Shown here: piece after piece, positions 14,167-15,017 of the stretch
Numbering within the stretch: position 1 is the stretch's first letter
How the letters are laid out: each line of letters begins with the position of its first letter
From: an uncultured Lacticaseibacillus sp.
GTDB lineage: Bacteria > Bacillota > Bacilli > Lactobacillales > Lactobacillaceae
Direction: 5' to 3'
Assembly (NCBI GenBank): GCA_934293835.1
Contig: CAKQZO010000028.1
Span: 1-15,017 of the forward strand
DNA length: 15,017 nucleotides
The notes under the pieces: generated by a model
Told to the model about the DNA's origin: nothing
Databases searched by the model: none
What the model saw: the letters and a program-made list of their open reading frames with translations, nothing else
Program-made: the position numbers and the translations under genes

Positions 14167-14175
14167 AGAATAGCA
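14167..14175 (-). promoter_or_regulatory. Extended -10 promoter of the FGGY kinase gene
   Basis: TGC (14175-14173) followed by TATTCT (14172-14167) on the - strand, about 40 bases before the start codon. The -35 zone (TATGCA, about 14195-14190) overlaps the cre site. Confidence 0.5.
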
Positions 14176-14179
14176 AAAA

Positions 14180-14193
14180 TGTAATCGCTTGCA
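14180..14193. promoter_or_regulatory. cre site (CcpA operator)
   Basis: TGCAAGCGATTACA on the - strand fits TGNAANCGNTNNCA at every fixed base, and the stricter TGWAANCGNTNWCA with one mismatch. It sits just upstream of the -10 box, a position from which CcpA-HPr(Ser-P) represses, so the kinase is probably subject to glucose repression. Confidence 0.8.
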
Positions 14194-14262
14194 TAGATGA
14201 TTTTGCTCTATCTGCCAACTTATAGCCTATCCGCCTTCAACAAAGCCAACGACACACCAAAG

Positions 14263-14289
14263 CCGCGGTACGATGGTGCTGTATCGCGG
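14263..14289. repeat. Inverted repeat, 9-bp stem
   Basis: CCGCGGTAC (14263-14271) pairs with GTATCGCGG (14281-14289) with one G-T pair and a nine-base loop. No T-run follows on either side, so it is not a standard terminator. Confidence 0.7.
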
Positions 14290-14385
14290 CAGTTATATGG
14301 GCACGTCAAATAAGCGATTTAACGATCAATTTTTTCACCATGGGCAGTTCAGGCGAATCGCGCACTTAAAGAGGCCTACTGATGC

Positions 14386-14421
14386 CGCCAATTTTTCCAG
14401 GAGTGCCTGGGGCAATTGGCG
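14386..14421. repeat. Nested perfect inverted repeat
   Basis: CGCCAATT (14386-14393) pairs with AATTGGCG (14414-14421), and inside it CCAGG (14397-14401) pairs with CCTGG (14406-14410) around AGTG. All four arms share one axis of symmetry. No T-run follows. Confidence 0.85.
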
Positions 14422-14457
14422 TGTCGGTCTGCGACTGGTTGCGGGCGATCCTCCTTT

Positions 14458-14577
14458 TTAGTCGAGCTACACAACCCAACGTGGCTGCGTGTAAGTCGTT
14501 CCGGTCTCGCACGGCTTTGCCGTACGGCCCAGACCGCCTTACACTCACCACTAAATTCGTCCTGCTTCGCTCTGTGA
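14458..14577. repeat. Structured 120-bp repeat, copy 1
   Basis: It begins TTAGTCGAGCT and ends GCTTCGCTCTGTG, as copy 2 does. Nested pairings: GAGC 14464-14467 with GCTC 14569-14572; GTGG 14481-14484 with CCAC 14548-14551; GTGTAAG 14489-14495 with CTTACAC 14538-14544; CGGTCT 14502-14507 with AGACCG 14531-14536; and an apical hairpin GCACGGC/GCCGTAC (14509-14525). The stem at 14471-14477, intact in copy 2, is decayed here. Confidence 0.8.
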
Positions 14578-14697
14578 TTAGTCGAGCTGCGCAACCCAAC
14601 GCGATTGCGGATAAGCCATCTCGGTCACGCACCGGCGCTACCGGCACGAGCCCAATTTGTCTTATCCCCATCGCTAAGTGCGGGTTGCTTCGCTCTG
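14578..14697. repeat. Structured 120-bp repeat, copy 2
   Basis: It lies exactly 120 bases after copy 1. Nested pairings: GAGC 14584-14587 with GCTC 14692-14695; GCAACCC 14591-14597 with GGGTTGC 14682-14688; GCGAT 14601-14605 with ATCGC 14670-14674; GGATAAG 14609-14615 with CTTATCC 14661-14667; CTCG 14620-14623 with CGAG 14647-14650; and CCGG 14632-14635 with CCGG 14641-14644. Stem bases differ from copy 1 while pairing is kept. Confidence 0.85.
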
Positions 14698-14703
14698 TGT
14701 ACC

Positions 14704-14779
14704 TCGAATGTGCCGCGGAACCATCGGTTTTAACCATGCGCTCCTTTACGCTCCTACTCCACGTTGCACCGCGTTTCGA
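14704..14779. repeat. Nested inverted repeat, possible degenerate third copy
   Basis: TCGAA (14704-14708) pairs with TTCGA (14775-14779) and GCGG (14715-14718) with CCGC (14769-14772). It starts about 121 bases after the equivalent point of copy 2 but shares little sequence with it, so descent from the same unit is only a guess. Confidence 0.45.
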
Positions 14780-14885
14780 AGACGGCCTTAGACGAGCTTC
14801 ACTTGTTACCAAGTGGTGGTGCGTGTTCAGTCGATCCGATTGGCAGTAGTGTTATAACCTGCCTTTCCGTCCGAGCTTGCTGGAA

Positions 14886-14928
14886 CAGGAGAGCCAGTCG
14901 GCCAAAGCCAACTGTGAACTGTCTCCTG
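14886..14928. repeat. Inverted repeat, 7-bp stem
   Basis: CAGGAGA (14886-14892) pairs with TCTCCTG (14922-14928); CAGT/ACTG inside can continue the stem. A smaller perfect hairpin, CACTTG-TTAC-CAAGTG, lies about 75 bases to the left. No function is evident. Confidence 0.55.
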
Positions 14929-14990
14929 ATGTGCTGAGGGAACAAGGGAAAGTCGTAGGGCCGGCCAACAGCTCCCCTTCTCAACGCTTG

Positions 14991-15017
14991 GCAATATTAT
15001 TGCACACAATGTAATCG
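14991..15017. promoter_or_regulatory. Palindrome and partial cre-like site at the window edge
   Basis: GCAAT (14991-14995) and ATTGC (14999-15003) form a palindrome with a three-base centre. TGTAATCG (15010-15017) is identical to the first eight bases of the cre site at 14180 and is cut by the window end. It is probably the control region of a gene to the right. Confidence 0.35.

Larger units (their letters stand above)
14200..15017. other. Gene-poor region dense in inverted repeats
   Basis: No convincing coding sequence was found over about 820 bases. Open frames of about 150 codons exist on both strands (14382-14849 + and 14366-14812 -), but they run through a chain of nested hairpins and tandem units. 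The chain comprises hairpins at 14263-14289 and 14386-14421, 120-bp units at 14458-14577 and 14578-14697, and hairpins at 14704-14779 and 14886-14928. The right end (14991-15017) looks like a regulatory region for a gene beyond the window. Confidence 0.7.

Noticed and set aside
14458..14697. CRISPR array
   Set aside because: There are only two long imperfect units, with no short identical repeats, no regular spacers and no cas genes.
14366..14812. 148-codon open frame on the - strand
   Set aside because: Same repeat-driven origin, rich in Arg and Ser, no recognisable domain, and no clear ribosome binding site.
14382..14849. 155-codon open frame on the + strand with a GAGG motif upstream
   Set aside because: It lies over the tandem hairpin units, its protein only repeats the 120-bp period, and a similarly long frame exists on the other strand. 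The compensatory stem changes fit RNA or DNA structure better.
14200..14990. T-box, tRNA or other known riboswitch in the gene-poor region
   Set aside because: No T-box sequence (AGGGTGGNACCGCG-like), no tRNA cloverleaf with CCA-end or TTCRA arm, and no terminator next to a start codon were found.

Overview
The window looks like chromosomal DNA of a high-GC lactic acid bacterium, most like the Lacticaseibacillus (former Lactobacillus casei) group. The reasons are the L-lactate dehydrogenase C-terminus at the left edge, strong AGGAGG-type ribosome binding sites, CcpA-type control, many extended -10 (TGn) promoters, and the order alr-acpS-cshA-murF with mazEF beside it. The species call is an inference from gene content. 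No tRNA, rRNA, CRISPR, IS element or phage gene was seen.

Layout, left to right. (1) 1-1950, + strand: the end of ldh and its terminator, a TMEM175-family potassium channel gene, and a CBS/ACT-domain protein of the c-di-AMP-binding CbpA type, closed by a 23-bp perfect hairpin. (2) 1971-8884, - strand: a chain read right to left of an unknown gene, murF, cshA, acpS, alr, mazE, mazF and queT. It is cut into transcription units by clear terminators after murF, cshA and mazF. queT has its own extended -10 promoter and a preQ1-I type riboswitch whose tail contains the Shine-Dalgarno sequence. (3) 8885-9646: divergent promoters, then a small SMI1/KNR4(SUKH)-like gene on the + strand. (4) 9642-10993, - strand: a polytopic membrane protein and a UspA stress protein, separated by an AT-rich 240-bp gap. 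(5) 11086-12434, + strand: an HxlR regulator and a patatin-like phospholipase in one operon. (6) 12522-14193, - strand: an FGGY sugar kinase (L-ribulokinase-like) with a cre site in its promoter. (7) 14200-15017: more than 800 bases with no convincing gene, packed with nested inverted repeats, including two 120-bp tandem units whose stems show compensatory base changes.

Functions group as follows: cell wall and lipid activation (MurF, Alr, AcpS), RNA turnover and stress (CshA, MazEF, UspA), tRNA queuosine precursor uptake (QueT), K+/c-di-AMP physiology (TMEM175, CbpA) and carbon-controlled sugar use (FGGY kinase). The most interesting parts are the structured repeat block at 14260-14930, the queT riboswitch, and the AT-rich segment downstream of the UspA gene.
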